Part shown: positions 51,374 through 59,972 of the stretch, in pieces | Numbering within the stretch: position 1 is the first letter of the stretch | Layout of the letters: each line of letters starts with the position of its first letter | DNA from: Pelomonas nitida | Lineage (GTDB): Bacteria > Pseudomonadota > Gammaproteobacteria > Burkholderiales > Burkholderiaceae_C | Direction of reading: 5' to 3' | NCBI RefSeq assembly: GCF_043555975.1 | Contig: NZ_JBIGIA010000017.1 | Coordinates: forward strand, 1-64,000 | Length of the DNA stretch: 64,000 nucleotides | Made by a program: the position numbers and the translations under genes | The notes under the pieces: generated by a model | Seen by the model: only the letters and a program-made list of their open reading frames with translations | Databases searched by the model: none | Told to the model about the DNA's origin: nothing

Positions 51374-51964
51374 CTATGTGGGATCTAGCCACCCGATCTT
51401 GCCGTTGCCCGCTTCCCCCAGGCGCTCCACGAGGGCCTTGGCGTCGTCGTCGGCGAGGCGGAACTCCAGCTCGACCTGTGCGCCATGCTTCATGCTGAGC
51501 AACTTAGCACCGCTCAGCGTGAGTTCGCGGCGCAACATGCCTTCCATCGCGTATGGCAGCGTGCATCGCAGGGATCGCATCGGCACGGTGACGATCTTGT
51601 CGGCCGTCAGCAGCGCCTGCGCGATGCAGTCGGTGTAGGCCCGCACCAGGCCGCCCGCCCCCAGCTTCACGCCGCCCCAGTAGCGCACGGCGGTGGCGAG
51701 CACGCCGTCCAGGCCCTGGTGGCGCAGCACGTCCAGCATGGGCCGGCCGGCCGTGCCGCCGGGCTCGCCGTCATCGTTGGCGGCGGAGTGCCCGCCCGCC
51801 AGCAGCGCCCAGCAGACATGCGCGGCCCCAGGGTGCAGCGCGCGCAGCTCGGCCACGCGCACCAGCGCCGCCGCGCGGTCGGCGCAGGGCTCCACGCAGC
51901 CGAGGAAGCGGCTTTTCTTGACGACCAGTTCGTACTGCGCCGGGGCGCTCAGGGTCAGGGCCAT
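51374..51964 (-). CDS. YigZ/IMPACT-family protein
   Basis: 196 residues from ATG at 51964. The IMPACT family signature is plain: ANDDGEPGGTAGRPML near 64-79, DGVLATAVRYWGGVKLGAGGLVRAYTDCI, and a C-terminal DUF1949-like domain. KKSRFLGCVEPC lies at the N-terminus. Bacterial members have no settled function; eukaryotic IMPACT inhibits GCN2. Convergent with neither tgt nor the helicase: it is transcribed divergently from tgt and on the helicase's strand. Confidence 0.9.
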   Translation of the reverse strand: MALTLSAPAQYELVVKKSRFLGCVEPCADRAAALVRVAELRALHPGAAHVCWALLAGGHSAANDDGEPGGTAGRPMLDVLRHQGLDGVLATAVRYWGGVKLGAGGLVRAYTDCIAQALLTADKIVTVPMRSLRCTLPYAMEGMLRRELTLSGAKLLSMKHGAQVELEFRLADDDAKALVERLGEAGNGKIGWLDPT

Positions 51965-52005
51965 GCACGGCATTGTCCGGTCGCGGCTGCGACAATCCGC
52001 GCTCC

Positions 52006-53133
52006 ATGCTGAAGTTCGACCTCCTCAAGACCGAAGGCCGCGCCCGCCGCGGCACGCTCACGCTCAACCACGGCGTCGTGCAGACCCCCATCTTCATGCC
52101 CGTGGGCACCTATGGCACGGTCAAGGGTGTCACGCCGCGCTCCCTCGAGGAGATGGGCGCCCAGATCATCCTGGGCAACACCTTCCACCTGTGGATGCGG
52201 CCGGGCCTGGACGTCATCACGCAGTTCGGCGGCCTGCACCGCTTCGAGAGCTGGCACAAGCCCATCCTGACCGACTCGGGCGGCTTCCAGGTGTGGAGCC
52301 TGGGCGCCATGCGCAAGATCAGCGAAGAAGGCGTCAAGTTCGCGTCGCCCGTCAACGGCGACAAGCTGCTGCTGACGCCCGAGGTCAGCATGCAGATCCA
52401 GACCGTGCTGAACTCCGACATCGTCATGCAGTTCGACGAGTGCACCCCCTACGAGACCAAGGGCGTGCTGACGACCGAGCGCGAGGCCCGGTCGTCGATG
52501 GAACTGAGCCTGCGCTGGGCCAAGCGCTGCATCGACGAGTTCGGCCGGCTGGAGAACCCCAACGCGCTGTTCGGCATCGTGCAGGGCGGCATGTTCACGA
52601 ACCTGCGCGACGCGTCGCTGGCCGGGCTGACGGCCCTGGACCTGCCCGGTTACGCCATCGGCGGCCTGTCGGTCGGCGAGCCCAAGGCCGAGATGCAGCG
52701 CATCCTCGAGCACACCGGCCACCAACTGCCCGCCAACAAGCCGCGCTACCTGATGGGCGTGGGCACGCCGGAAGACCTGGTGGAAGGCGTGAGCCAGGGC
52801 ATCGACATGTTCGACTGCGTCATGCCCACGCGCAACGCGCGCAACGGCCACCTGTTCACGCGCTTCGGCGACCTGCGGCTTCGCAACGCGCGCTACAAGG
52901 CCGACGAGAAGCCGGTGGACGAGACCTGCAGCTGCGAATGCTGCAAGGGCTTCAGCCGCGCCTACCTGCACCACCTGGACCGCTGCGGCGAGATGCTGGG
53001 CCCGATGCTGACGAGCATCCACAACCTGCACTACTACCTGAACCTGATGCAGGAGATCCGCGACGCGCTCGACGCCGGCCGCTTCGAGGCCTGGAAGCAG
53101 CAGTTCCACGCGGACCGGGCCCGGGGCATCTGA
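52006..53133 (+). CDS. tgt: Queuine tRNA-ribosyltransferase
   Basis: 375 residues. Substrate-binding LTDSGGFQVWSLG near 88 with the catalytic Asp, FDECTPYE, GGLSVGEPKAEM, FDCVMPTRNARNG and the zinc site CSCECCKGFSRAYLHHL with three Cys and a His are all present. Tgt exchanges G34 for preQ1 in tRNA-Asp, -Asn, -His and -Tyr. It works with QueA, whose gene lies 2.6 kb upstream beyond the helicase and YigZ genes; in many relatives the two adjoin. Confidence 0.96.
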   Translation: MLKFDLLKTEGRARRGTLTLNHGVVQTPIFMPVGTYGTVKGVTPRSLEEMGAQIILGNTFHLWMRPGLDVITQFGGLHRFESWHKPILTDSGGFQVWSLGAMRKISEEGVKFASPVNGDKLLLTPEVSMQIQTVLNSDIVMQFDECTPYETKGVLTTEREARSSMELSLRWAKRCIDEFGRLENPNALFGIVQGGMFTNLRDASLAGLTALDLPGYAIGGLSVGEPKAEMQRILEHTGHQLPANKPRYLMGVGTPEDLVEGVSQGIDMFDCVMPTRNARNGHLFTRFGDLRLRNARYKADEKPVDETCSCECCKGFSRAYLHHLDRCGEMLGPMLTSIHNLHYYLNLMQEIRDALDAGRFEAWKQQFHADRARGI

Positions 53134-53172
53134 CCTCCTGGTGAATCCGTTCAGCGGCCCCAACATAGCGGC

Positions 53173-53670
53173 ATGCTGAAAACCCTGCTCGCCCCACTGC
53201 GCTGGCTGGTTCGTGCCCTCCTGGCGCTGCTGATCCTCTTCGAGGAATGGGGCTGGGAGCCGCTGCGGCGCGTGTTTGCGCTGATCGCGAAGCTGCCCGT
53301 CATCCGGCAGGTCGAGGCGCTGCTGAAGCGCTTGCCGCCGCGCTGGGCCTTCGTCGTGCTGGTGCTGCCCAGCCTGTTGATCCTGCCGATCAAGCTGGCG
53401 GCCGTCTGGCTGGTGGCCCAGGGGCATGCGCTGCTGGGGGTGCTCATCATCATTGGCGCCAAGCTGTTCGGCACGGCGTTGCTGGCCTGGCTTTTCCAGC
53501 TCATCCAGCCGGCGCTGATGCAGCTGCCATGGTTCGCTCGCCTGTACGGCCGCTGGACGGCCTGGAAGGCCGACCTGCTCGCGTGGGTGCGCGCCAGTGC
53601 CGTGTGGCGCATGGCCCGCGCGGTCAAGCGCCGGGTGGCGCGCCGGTGGCGGGCCTGGCGGGGGGGCTGA
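53173..53670 (+). CDS. Membrane protein of unknown function
   Basis: 165 residues with an N-terminal amphipathic/hydrophobic region, LLALLILFEEWGWEPLRRVFALIAKLP, two later transmembrane helices, and a strongly basic C-terminus (VKRRVARRWRAWRGG). The EEWGWEPL turn is distinctive and recurs in betaproteobacterial homologues annotated only as membrane proteins. It follows tgt by 39 bases. Confidence 0.7.
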   Translation: MLKTLLAPLRWLVRALLALLILFEEWGWEPLRRVFALIAKLPVIRQVEALLKRLPPRWAFVVLVLPSLLILPIKLAAVWLVAQGHALLGVLIIIGAKLFGTALLAWLFQLIQPALMQLPWFARLYGRWTAWKADLLAWVRASAVWRMARAVKRRVARRWRAWRGG

Positions 53671-53705
53671 AGCCGCTGCCAGGCGTCAATGCAAGTCCAG
53701 CCAGG

Positions 53706-55928
53706 TCAAGGCGCTGCGATGCGGCGCAGGCGCAGCGTGGCCGTCGTGCCCTGTCCGGGCTCGCTGCGCAGCAGCAGGCTGCCACCCATGAGCTCGATGA
53801 TTTCCTTGACGATGGCCATGCCCAGGCCGGTGCCCGGAATGGCGCCGGAGCGGTCAGCGCGGTAGAAGCGTTCGGTCACGCGGTCCAACTCCTGCGGCGT
53901 CATGCCCATGCCGTGGTCCTCGACCTCGATGTCGACATGCGTCTCGCCGACCGGCATCAGCCGCATGGCCACGGGCCCGCCGTCGGGTGAGTACTTGTAG
54001 GCGTTGGACAGCAGGTTGCGCAGCGCCTGGCCAAGCTTGCCGGCGTCCACCTGCGCCCACAGCGGCTCGGCCGCCAGCGTCAGCGCGGGCGGCTCGCGCT
54101 CGGGCGGCACGCCGAAGTCGTCCAGCGTGTGGCGCAGCAAGTCGTCCAGGCACACCGGCTGGAAGTTGAAGTCCAGCGCGCGCCGGGCCTCGATGCGCGA
54201 CAGGTCCAGCAGCTCGTCGAGGATGTCCATCATCGCGCGGCTCTGCCGGTGCACGCGCTGCAGCAGCTCGCGGTGGCGCTCGGGCGGCAGCTCGCGGTGG
54301 ATCAGCAACTCGACGAAGCCGTAGATGCTGGTCATGGGCGTGCGCAGCTCGTGGGCCGCGGCTGTCATGAACTCGCTCTTCAGCCGGTCGAGCTCGAACT
54401 GCTGGCTGATGTCGCGGATGTGCAGCAGCTGCGGCGTCTCCTCGTCGCCGCCATCGTGCAGCGCCAGCGACAGGATGCGCTGCATGGGTTTGGCCATCTG
54501 CACGATGCGCGGCGCCTCGCGCAGCTCCTGCAGCCGCAGCGGGCGCTGCGTCTCGGGCTCGGCGAAGCGCCCCTGCAGCAGCGCTGCGAGGCCCGCCTCG
54601 TCCTTGCCCAGCAGGTCGCGGTCCGGCAGCATCGTCAGGAAGACACAGGCGGGGCTGATGTACTGCACGCGGCGCTGGGCATCGAAGGCGATGAAGCCAT
54701 CGGGTGTCAGGTTGAAGATGGCATGCAGCTGGCCCGTCTGGCGGCGCAGCCGGGTCACCAGATCGCCGACCTGGCTGGACAGCTGCTCGATCGCCCCGGC
54801 GCGCGCGCCAGCTGCCGCCGCACCGGCCGCGCCCAGCATCTCGCTCATGGCGTCCATCGCATGCGAACGGGCCTCCAGCTCGGCACGCAGGCGGTTCTCC
54901 AGGGCCTGCTGCTCGCTGACATCGCGCAGCACGATGACCGCCCCGGCGGGCTCGCCCCGATCCGAGCGGACCGGCGCCAGGCTGGCTTCGAGCACGCGCT
55001 CGCCGCGCTCGAAACGCCGGCCGTGCCAGCCGTCGTCCGGCGTTGCGTCGATCGACAGCTCCGGCAGCTGCTGGGCGATGGGCTGGCCCAGCAGCGCACT
55101 GCTGTCGCAGCCCAGCAGCCGCCCGAGCACCGGGTTGGCCAGCACCACCACGCCGGCCCGGTTCACGGTGGCCACCCCCTCGGCGATGGAGGCCAGCGTG
55201 ACTGCCGCCTGCGCGCGCTCGGCTTGCAGCGACGCCGCGACCTGGTTGACCACCTCGAAGGTGCGCTGGAACTCCAGCGGCGCCTCGTCGGTGGCCATCG
55301 GCAGGACGGCCTGCCCACCTTGCTGCAAGCGCGCGCCGAGGTCGCGCACGCGGTCCAGCTGGCCCAGCCAGCGCCGCAGCGGCCACCAGACGAGCGACAC
55401 GCCCGCCACGATGCCGATGCTGGCCAGCACGGCCGTCAGCTGCGCCACCTCCCAGATCTCGGCGGCGACGCGTTCGCTCCAGATCGCCAGGTGAACGTCG
55501 CCATAGTGGCGCCCGCCGACATTGATCGGCACGCTGAGCGGCGCCTCCTGCGTGGCCACCAGCCGGGTCAACCAGCCCGGCGGCACCGGGGTGGGATGGC
55601 CCCGGCGCGCGACCTCGATGCGCCCGCCCTTCAGGTCGATGAAGGCGGCGCCCCTGAACAGCGGATGGGCGATGGTTCGGTCCAGCGTGCGCTGGATGGT
55701 GTCGTAGTCGCCGATGACGGCCGCGTCGGCGACGGCCGGCGACAGCAGCGCCATCATGGCCTGGGCATCGCCCTCGGCGTCCTCCAGCATGGCCGACGCC
55801 GCATAACTCAGAAAGACCGCGAAGCCCGACACCACCAGCAGCGCCAGCGCCGCCGCATACAGCAGCATGACCCGTCGCAGCAGGGAGCGGGGCAGCAGCG
55901 CGTGGATCCGGGGCATCGCCGAGTTCAT
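53706..55928 (-). CDS. Multi-PAS membrane sensor histidine kinase
   Basis: 740 residues from ATG at 55928. TM1 (about 18-40) and TM2 (about 165-187) enclose a periplasmic sensor, followed by a HAMP-like region, PAS1 (about 245-370), PAS2 (about 405-500), HisKA with phosphoacceptor His526 in AAHELRTPMTSIYGF, and an HATPase domain (N box NLLSNAYKYS, G boxes DHGMGM and GTGLGMAIVKE). It lies 31 bases after a PhnD-like binding protein gene. No response regulator gene is adjacent. Confidence 0.9.
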   Translation of the reverse strand: MNSAMPRIHALLPRSLLRRVMLLYAAALALLVVSGFAVFLSYAASAMLEDAEGDAQAMMALLSPAVADAAVIGDYDTIQRTLDRTIAHPLFRGAAFIDLKGGRIEVARRGHPTPVPPGWLTRLVATQEAPLSVPINVGGRHYGDVHLAIWSERVAAEIWEVAQLTAVLASIGIVAGVSLVWWPLRRWLGQLDRVRDLGARLQQGGQAVLPMATDEAPLEFQRTFEVVNQVAASLQAERAQAAVTLASIAEGVATVNRAGVVVLANPVLGRLLGCDSSALLGQPIAQQLPELSIDATPDDGWHGRRFERGERVLEASLAPVRSDRGEPAGAVIVLRDVSEQQALENRLRAELEARSHAMDAMSEMLGAAGAAAAGARAGAIEQLSSQVGDLVTRLRRQTGQLHAIFNLTPDGFIAFDAQRRVQYISPACVFLTMLPDRDLLGKDEAGLAALLQGRFAEPETQRPLRLQELREAPRIVQMAKPMQRILSLALHDGGDEETPQLLHIRDISQQFELDRLKSEFMTAAAHELRTPMTSIYGFVELLIHRELPPERHRELLQRVHRQSRAMMDILDELLDLSRIEARRALDFNFQPVCLDDLLRHTLDDFGVPPEREPPALTLAAEPLWAQVDAGKLGQALRNLLSNAYKYSPDGGPVAMRLMPVGETHVDIEVEDHGMGMTPQELDRVTERFYRADRSGAIPGTGLGMAIVKEIIELMGGSLLLRSEPGQGTTATLRLRRIAAP

Positions 55929-55959
55929 CAGCCGGTGGCGGGCGACGGCGGCGCGGCCA

Positions 55960-56790
55960 TCAGCGCAGCGCCGCTGGCGCCGCCTCGTAGAAGCGCCGAT
56001 AGGGCAGGTATTCGCGCCCATCGGAGGCCACGAAATGGGCATCGGCCGGCAGCCCGACCAGTTGGGCGCCGGCGGCCAGTACCTGCCGGCCCTGCGGGTC
56101 GTGGGCCATGCCGATGAAGGCCCGGGCCACCGCCTGCGCATCGGCCGCAGGCACCTTGGGCGACACCATGAGTGCCAGGTCGTGATAGGGCTCCGACGTC
56201 CACAGCACGCGGAACTTGCGGCCCTCGCGGCGGGCATAGCCCTCGACGAGCTGGGAGTTCGCCCCCACGGCGGCAACCTTGCCGCTGACGAGCTGGGCAA
56301 AGGCGCCGTCCATGTTGCCGCAGAAGACCGGGTGCACGTCGACCTTCTGCTGCAGCAGCTGGGCATAGGTGGTCTTGTAGGCGATGAAGGCCTCGGGGCC
56401 GGGGAAGCCGACGTCCTTGCCCGCCAGCTGGGCCAGGTTGCGGATGGGCGAGTCCGCCGCGACGACGATCTGGCCGTGCAGCGGGGGCGTGTTGCGCCGG
56501 CCGAACACCTTCCAGCCCATCTGCTCGCGCTCGGGGCTGAACAGGTGGTTGGTGAAGGCGAACTCCACCTCCTGCGCCAGCACAAAGGCTGTCGTGTCGA
56601 CCGAGGTGCGCCCGAGCTTGAGCGACAGTCGCACGCCGCTTTTCTCCGACACGTAGGCGACGATGGGATTCCAGTAGGCCGCCGCCGTGGCCAGGTTGGC
56701 CTGATTGACCGGCGAGAAGCGGTACTCCGTCTGCGCGAGCGAGGGCAGCGCGAAGCTGGCTGCGGCCAGCAGCAGGGCGAAGGCTTTCAT
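55960..56790 (-). CDS. Phosphate/phosphonate-type periplasmic binding protein (PhnD-like)
   Basis: 276 residues from ATG at 56790 with a signal peptide (LPSLA|QT). YRFSPVNQANLATAAAYWNPIVAYVSEKSG, EVEFAFTNHLFSPE, DVGFPGPEAFIAYKTTYAQLLQ and AVGANSQLVEGY match the PhnD-like family. No permease or ATPase gene follows; the next gene is a histidine kinase, so this protein may present a ligand to the kinase's periplasmic domain. Ligand unknown. Confidence 0.88.
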   Translation of the reverse strand: MKAFALLLAAASFALPSLAQTEYRFSPVNQANLATAAAYWNPIVAYVSEKSGVRLSLKLGRTSVDTTAFVLAQEVEFAFTNHLFSPEREQMGWKVFGRRNTPPLHGQIVVAADSPIRNLAQLAGKDVGFPGPEAFIAYKTTYAQLLQQKVDVHPVFCGNMDGAFAQLVSGKVAAVGANSQLVEGYARREGRKFRVLWTSEPYHDLALMVSPKVPAADAQAVARAFIGMAHDPQGRQVLAAGAQLVGLPADAHFVASDGREYLPYRRFYEAAPAALR

Positions 56791-56929
56791 CGGTCTTGCG
56801 GCGTTGAAGAACGTTCGGGCACCCATTGTGGTCATGGCCCGCGAATTTCGCAGCCTTGCGTGGGGCTGCACCCGGTGTTTGCCCTTGTTGGCGCCCTGGA
56901 GCGTGAACTCCTGCGCCGCCGCGGGCGCG

Positions 56930-58402
56930 TCAATCGACCACGACGCGTGGGCTGAATGCGACAGGGACGCCACCGGCAACCCGCCGCGCCACGCGCGCCT
57001 GGTCGATCTCGGCGCGGATGGCGGCGAGTTCACGCTGGCGTTCGTCGCGGTAGAACAGGTTGTAGGCCTCGAACGGGATGAGCCGCCCATCGGGGCGCGC
57101 GAAATGGATGCAGCTCTTCTTGAGCGCGCGGATGTCCAGCGACTGCGCGTCCATGAACTGCACGATGAGGACGCGGAACACGTCGCGGTAGCTGAGCTGC
57201 GGCGCAGCGATCTTCGGCAGGCAGCACAGCAGCTCCGACAGGCAGTTGGCGCCGCTCTCGGGCGAGTGGTTGGTGGAGAACAGCTTGAACACGGCGGCCT
57301 TCAACGCCGGGTCGCCCTCGAAGACGATGGTGCTGCGCTCGCCGGACAGCAGCGTGGCGGCATCGAGATAGCGCGTCAGCGGTACCAGGCCGCCTTCACC
57401 CCGGATGGCGTAAGCCATGGCCAGCGTGTCGGGGTTGCAGGGCACGGGCAATACGTCGGCGGCGGTGAACACGCCGCTTTGCTCGGCGATGCGGCGGCGC
57501 AGCTCGCTGACCGTGAGGCGGTGCTTGGCCGCGTCATAGGCCTCCACGCGGCCGGCGTTCTGGATGGGCTGCAGCGTCACGCCGCGCACGCAGGTGAACG
57601 CCTGGCCGTGGCGGATCACGTCGCCGATCTCGTCGTCGTTGACGCCGCGCTTGACGGTCATCACCAGCGTGGTGGACAGGCCCAGTGCCTCCAGCCGCGC
57701 GAGCGCTTCGTCGTGCGGCCGGCGCAGGTCGGCGCCGCGCAGGTCCATCAGCGCCTCGCGCCGCAGCGAGTCGAACTGCAGGTAGACCTCCAGCCCCGGC
57801 GCATAGCTCGCCAACCGCTCGGCGAAGGCCGGGTCCTGCGCGATGCGCAGCCCGTTGGTGTTGACCATCAGATGCTTGATGGGCCGGGCCTTCGCCGCGT
57901 CGAGGATGTCGAAGAACTGCGGGTGCAGCGTGGGCTCGCCACCGGAGAGCTGCACGACGTCGGCCTCGCCCTCGCTGGCGACGATGGCGTCCAGCATCGC
58001 CGTCACCTCCGCCAGCGTGCGGTGCGTGAGCCGCTCGGGGCCGGAGGCCGCATAGCAGGTGGGGCAACGCAGGTTGCAGTGGTCGCTGATCTCGACGATG
58101 GACAGGCAGCTGTGCTGCATGTGGTCGGGGCACAGGCCGCAGTCGTAGGGGCAGCCGTACTGCATGGGCGTGGCGAAGCGCTGCGGCATTTCCGGCGGCT
58201 TCACATAGACCTCGCGGCACAGGCGGTAGTAGTCGGCGTCGTCGCTGACGAGCACGCGCTCGGTGCCGTGCGCCGGGCACCATTTGTCCATGAAGACCTG
58301 GCCGTCCTTGATGACGATCTTGGCCTCCACGGGGCGCAGGCAGGTCGTGCAGACGGACTGCGTGGTGTCGTAGAACAGGTAGGGGCGAACTTTGCGGGTC
58401 AT
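56930..58402 (-). CDS. Multi-cluster radical SAM enzyme of the tetraether-synthase-like family
   Basis: 490 residues from ATG at 58402. Cys18/Cys21 and Cys42 with PAHG form an N-terminal rubredoxin-like or zinc site; GCPYDCGLCPDH (Cys84, Cys88, Cys91) and HSCL (Cys99) precede the radical SAM cluster CNLRCPTC (Cys109, Cys113, Cys116), then QLSGGEPTL. Late Cys (SCIHF and NCLSELLCCLP) could bind further clusters. This order matches COG1964 proteins, which include archaeal Tes (MJ0619), the enzyme that joins lipid tails. Coupled by 4 bases to an Lgt-like gene. Confidence 0.8.
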   Translation of the reverse strand: MTRKVRPYLFYDTTQSVCTTCLRPVEAKIVIKDGQVFMDKWCPAHGTERVLVSDDADYYRLCREVYVKPPEMPQRFATPMQYGCPYDCGLCPDHMQHSCLSIVEISDHCNLRCPTCYAASGPERLTHRTLAEVTAMLDAIVASEGEADVVQLSGGEPTLHPQFFDILDAAKARPIKHLMVNTNGLRIAQDPAFAERLASYAPGLEVYLQFDSLRREALMDLRGADLRRPHDEALARLEALGLSTTLVMTVKRGVNDDEIGDVIRHGQAFTCVRGVTLQPIQNAGRVEAYDAAKHRLTVSELRRRIAEQSGVFTAADVLPVPCNPDTLAMAYAIRGEGGLVPLTRYLDAATLLSGERSTIVFEGDPALKAAVFKLFSTNHSPESGANCLSELLCCLPKIAAPQLSYRDVFRVLIVQFMDAQSLDIRALKKSCIHFARPDGRLIPFEAYNLFYRDERQRELAAIRAEIDQARVARRVAGGVPVAFSPRVVVD

Positions 58403-59196
58403 CTCTGCCTCTGGCCCGGCGGGTAGGCCGGTCGGTCCCCCGAGGGGACGGTGGGCCGGCCTGGGGCGGCCCGGCGCTCGGCCCGCCAGGCGCGGGCCAG
58501 GAAGGGGGCGTACAGCAGCAGCGCGATGGCGCAGGTCCACTGGATGCCCGACAAGCCCAGCGGCCAGGCCACCGGCACCGGCTTGAGGAACTCGATGGCG
58601 AAGCGCCACAACAGGTAGCCGGCCAGGAAGGCCTTGAACGCCAGCCCCGGCGTGGCGAAGCGGGCACGGTGCAGCACATAACCCAGCGGCAGCACGGCGG
58701 CGATCTCGTAGAGCTGCGTCGGGTGGCGCGGCACGCCGTCGCCGAAATCGACGCCCCAGGGCGCCGTGGTGGGCAGGCCGTAGGTGTCGTCATGCAGGCC
58801 GGCGAGGAAGCAGCCGACGCGGCCGATGGCCAGCCCCACGGCGATGGGCCACACCATCGCGTCGCCGGTGCTGCGGGTCTGGCCGGTCAGCGCCTTGGCG
58901 ATCTCCACGCCGATCAGCCCTCCCAGCAGCCCGCCGACGATGCTCTGGCCGGGCCAGACGGGCTGGCCCTGCCACATGGCCAGCGCCACGTCGGGCCGCT
59001 CCATCAGGAACACGCCCTTGTTGCCCAGCGCCGCGCCGAGCAGCAGGCCCACGAGCACGGCGAAATTGCCCGGCGCCAGCGCGCCGCCGGTGGGCTGGCG
59101 CTTCAGCGTGGCCCGCCACATGGCCGCACCCCAGGCCATGCCGGCCCAGGCGAAGGCGCTGTGCACCCAACCCGCCAGTTGGGCGTCAAGCGTCAT
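58399..59196 (-). CDS. Lgt-like diacylglyceryl transferase paralogue, lacking the HGGL histidine
   Basis: 265 residues with about seven membrane helices. Family landmarks are kept: GGLLGGLIGVEIAK, GRVGCFLAGLHDDTYG and PRHPTQLYEI. But the essential His of HGGL in true Lgt is replaced (IVGGLLGG), and the GRxGNF Asn is Cys. The final 25 or so residues (ERRAAPGRPTVPSGDRPAYP) are encoded by copy C of the repeat. It overlaps the radical SAM gene by 4 bases and the 59186 gene by 11. It is unlikely to be the housekeeping lipoprotein-modifying enzyme; a related lipid transfer is possible. Confidence 0.8.
   Translation of the reverse strand: MTLDAQLAGWVHSAFAWAGMAWGAAMWRATLKRQPTGGALAPGNFAVLVGLLLGAALGNKGVFLMERPDVALAMWQGQPVWPGQSIVGGLLGGLIGVEIAKALTGQTRSTGDAMVWPIAVGLAIGRVGCFLAGLHDDTYGLPTTAPWGVDFGDGVPRHPTQLYEIAAVLPLGYVLHRARFATPGLAFKAFLAGYLLWRFAIEFLKPVPVAWPLGLSGIQWTCAIALLLYAPFLARAWRAERRAAPGRPTVPSGDRPAYPPGQRQR
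58432..58484 (-). repeat. Dispersed repeat, copy C (inverted, inside lgt-like gene end)
   Basis: Read on the minus strand it has GGGCCGAGCGCCGGGCCGC and CCGTCCCCTCGGGGGACCGA, matching copies A and B. It lacks their GGCGATG stem and is shorter. It encodes the C-terminal tail of the Lgt-like protein and ends 30 bases before the radical SAM start. Confidence 0.7.
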
Positions 59197-59428
59197 CGTC
59201 AGCCGGCCCGTCGCGGTCGTCGTCGCCCGATGACCACAGGCCCATGATGAGCCGTATCAGCCCCCAGATCGCCGCGCCGGCGACGACCACGAACAGCAGG
59301 CCCGTCAAGAACTCATGGCTGGCCAGGCCCATCGTCCCGCACAGGCCCAGGGCGCCGAAGCCCAGCACGAAGAGCAGCAGAAAGCCGGTTGCCGCAGCCT
59401 TCAGCACGAAGACGATCACGTCACGCAT
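59186..59428 (-). CDS. Small membrane protein with GFGALGLCG motif
   Basis: 80 residues. Two hydrophobic helices; the first has VLGFGALGLCGTMG. An acidic tail follows (DDDRDGPADDDA). It is one of three consecutive small proteins sharing the GFGAxGLCG motif. It overlaps the Lgt-like gene by 11 bases and the next member is 3 bases away. Function unknown; probably a membrane component of the same system. Confidence 0.75.
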   Translation of the reverse strand: MRDVIVFVLKAAATGFLLLFVLGFGALGLCGTMGLASHEFLTGLLFVVVAGAAIWGLIRLIMGLWSSGDDDRDGPADDDA

Positions 59429-59431
59429 GGA

Positions 59432-59710
59432 TCACTGCTCCTCGGGTCTCGATGAGTTGTTGCGCCTCGCCTGCCTCAGCAGCAGGCGTCCACACCACCA
59501 GGCCAGCCCGCCGCCGATCAGCAGGCTGGGAATCGCGATGACGAACACCGCGCCGACATAGTTGTCGGTGCCGCTCGACAGCAGCGCCGGCAGCGACAGG
59601 GCCGTGAACGCCGCACCGCACAGGCCGGCTGCACCGAAGCCCAGTGTGCCGACCATCAGCAGCGCGGCGACGATGAAGCGGCCGATCTTGGAACCGGCGT
59701 CCTCACTCAT
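59432..59710 (-). CDS. Small membrane protein with GFGAAGLCG motif
   Basis: 92 residues, two transmembrane helices, with TLGFGAAGLCGAAF in the first and a basic C-terminus. It shares the motif and order of helices with the proteins at 59186 and 59703. The gene is 3 bases from one neighbour and overlaps the other by 8 (59703-59710). Function unknown. Confidence 0.75.
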   Translation of the reverse strand: MSEDAGSKIGRFIVAALLMVGTLGFGAAGLCGAAFTALSLPALLSSGTDNYVGAVFVIAIPSLLIGGGLAWWCGRLLLRQARRNNSSRPEEQ

Positions 59711-59972
59711 GAGGACGATCCGGCGGTCGTGACGCGGACATCAGGCGCCGCATCTTGCCGGCACAGACCTTGATCACGGCGATACCGCCGATCAGGCAGG
59801 GCACGGAGATGATCAGGAACATCGTCGCGTCGACGTGCCCCTGCAGCAATGCCGGGATGGTCATCAACGTGAAATAGCCGCCGCACAGCCCGATGGCCCC
59901 AAAGCCCAACGTGACCGCCGCCAGCGCAAGGACCATCAACGCGCGGGCGACAGGTGGCAACTCGGAACTCAT
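59703..59972 (-). CDS. Small membrane protein with GFGAIGLCG motif
   Basis: 89 residues from ATG at 59972. TLGFGAIGLCGGYFTL lies in the first helix and a second helix follows (MFLIISVPCLIGGIAVIKVCAG), with basic residues after. Third member of the tandem family. Its start overlaps the MFS-PlsC stop by 4 bases and its end overlaps the next member by 8. Function unknown. Confidence 0.75.
   Translation of the reverse strand: MSSELPPVARALMVLALAAVTLGFGAIGLCGGYFTLMTIPALLQGHVDATMFLIISVPCLIGGIAVIKVCAGKMRRLMSASRPPDRPHE

Noticed and set aside
58399..59196. Calling this gene lgt
   Set aside because: The HGGL histidine and the GRxGNF asparagine are not conserved, so the housekeeping function is doubtful.
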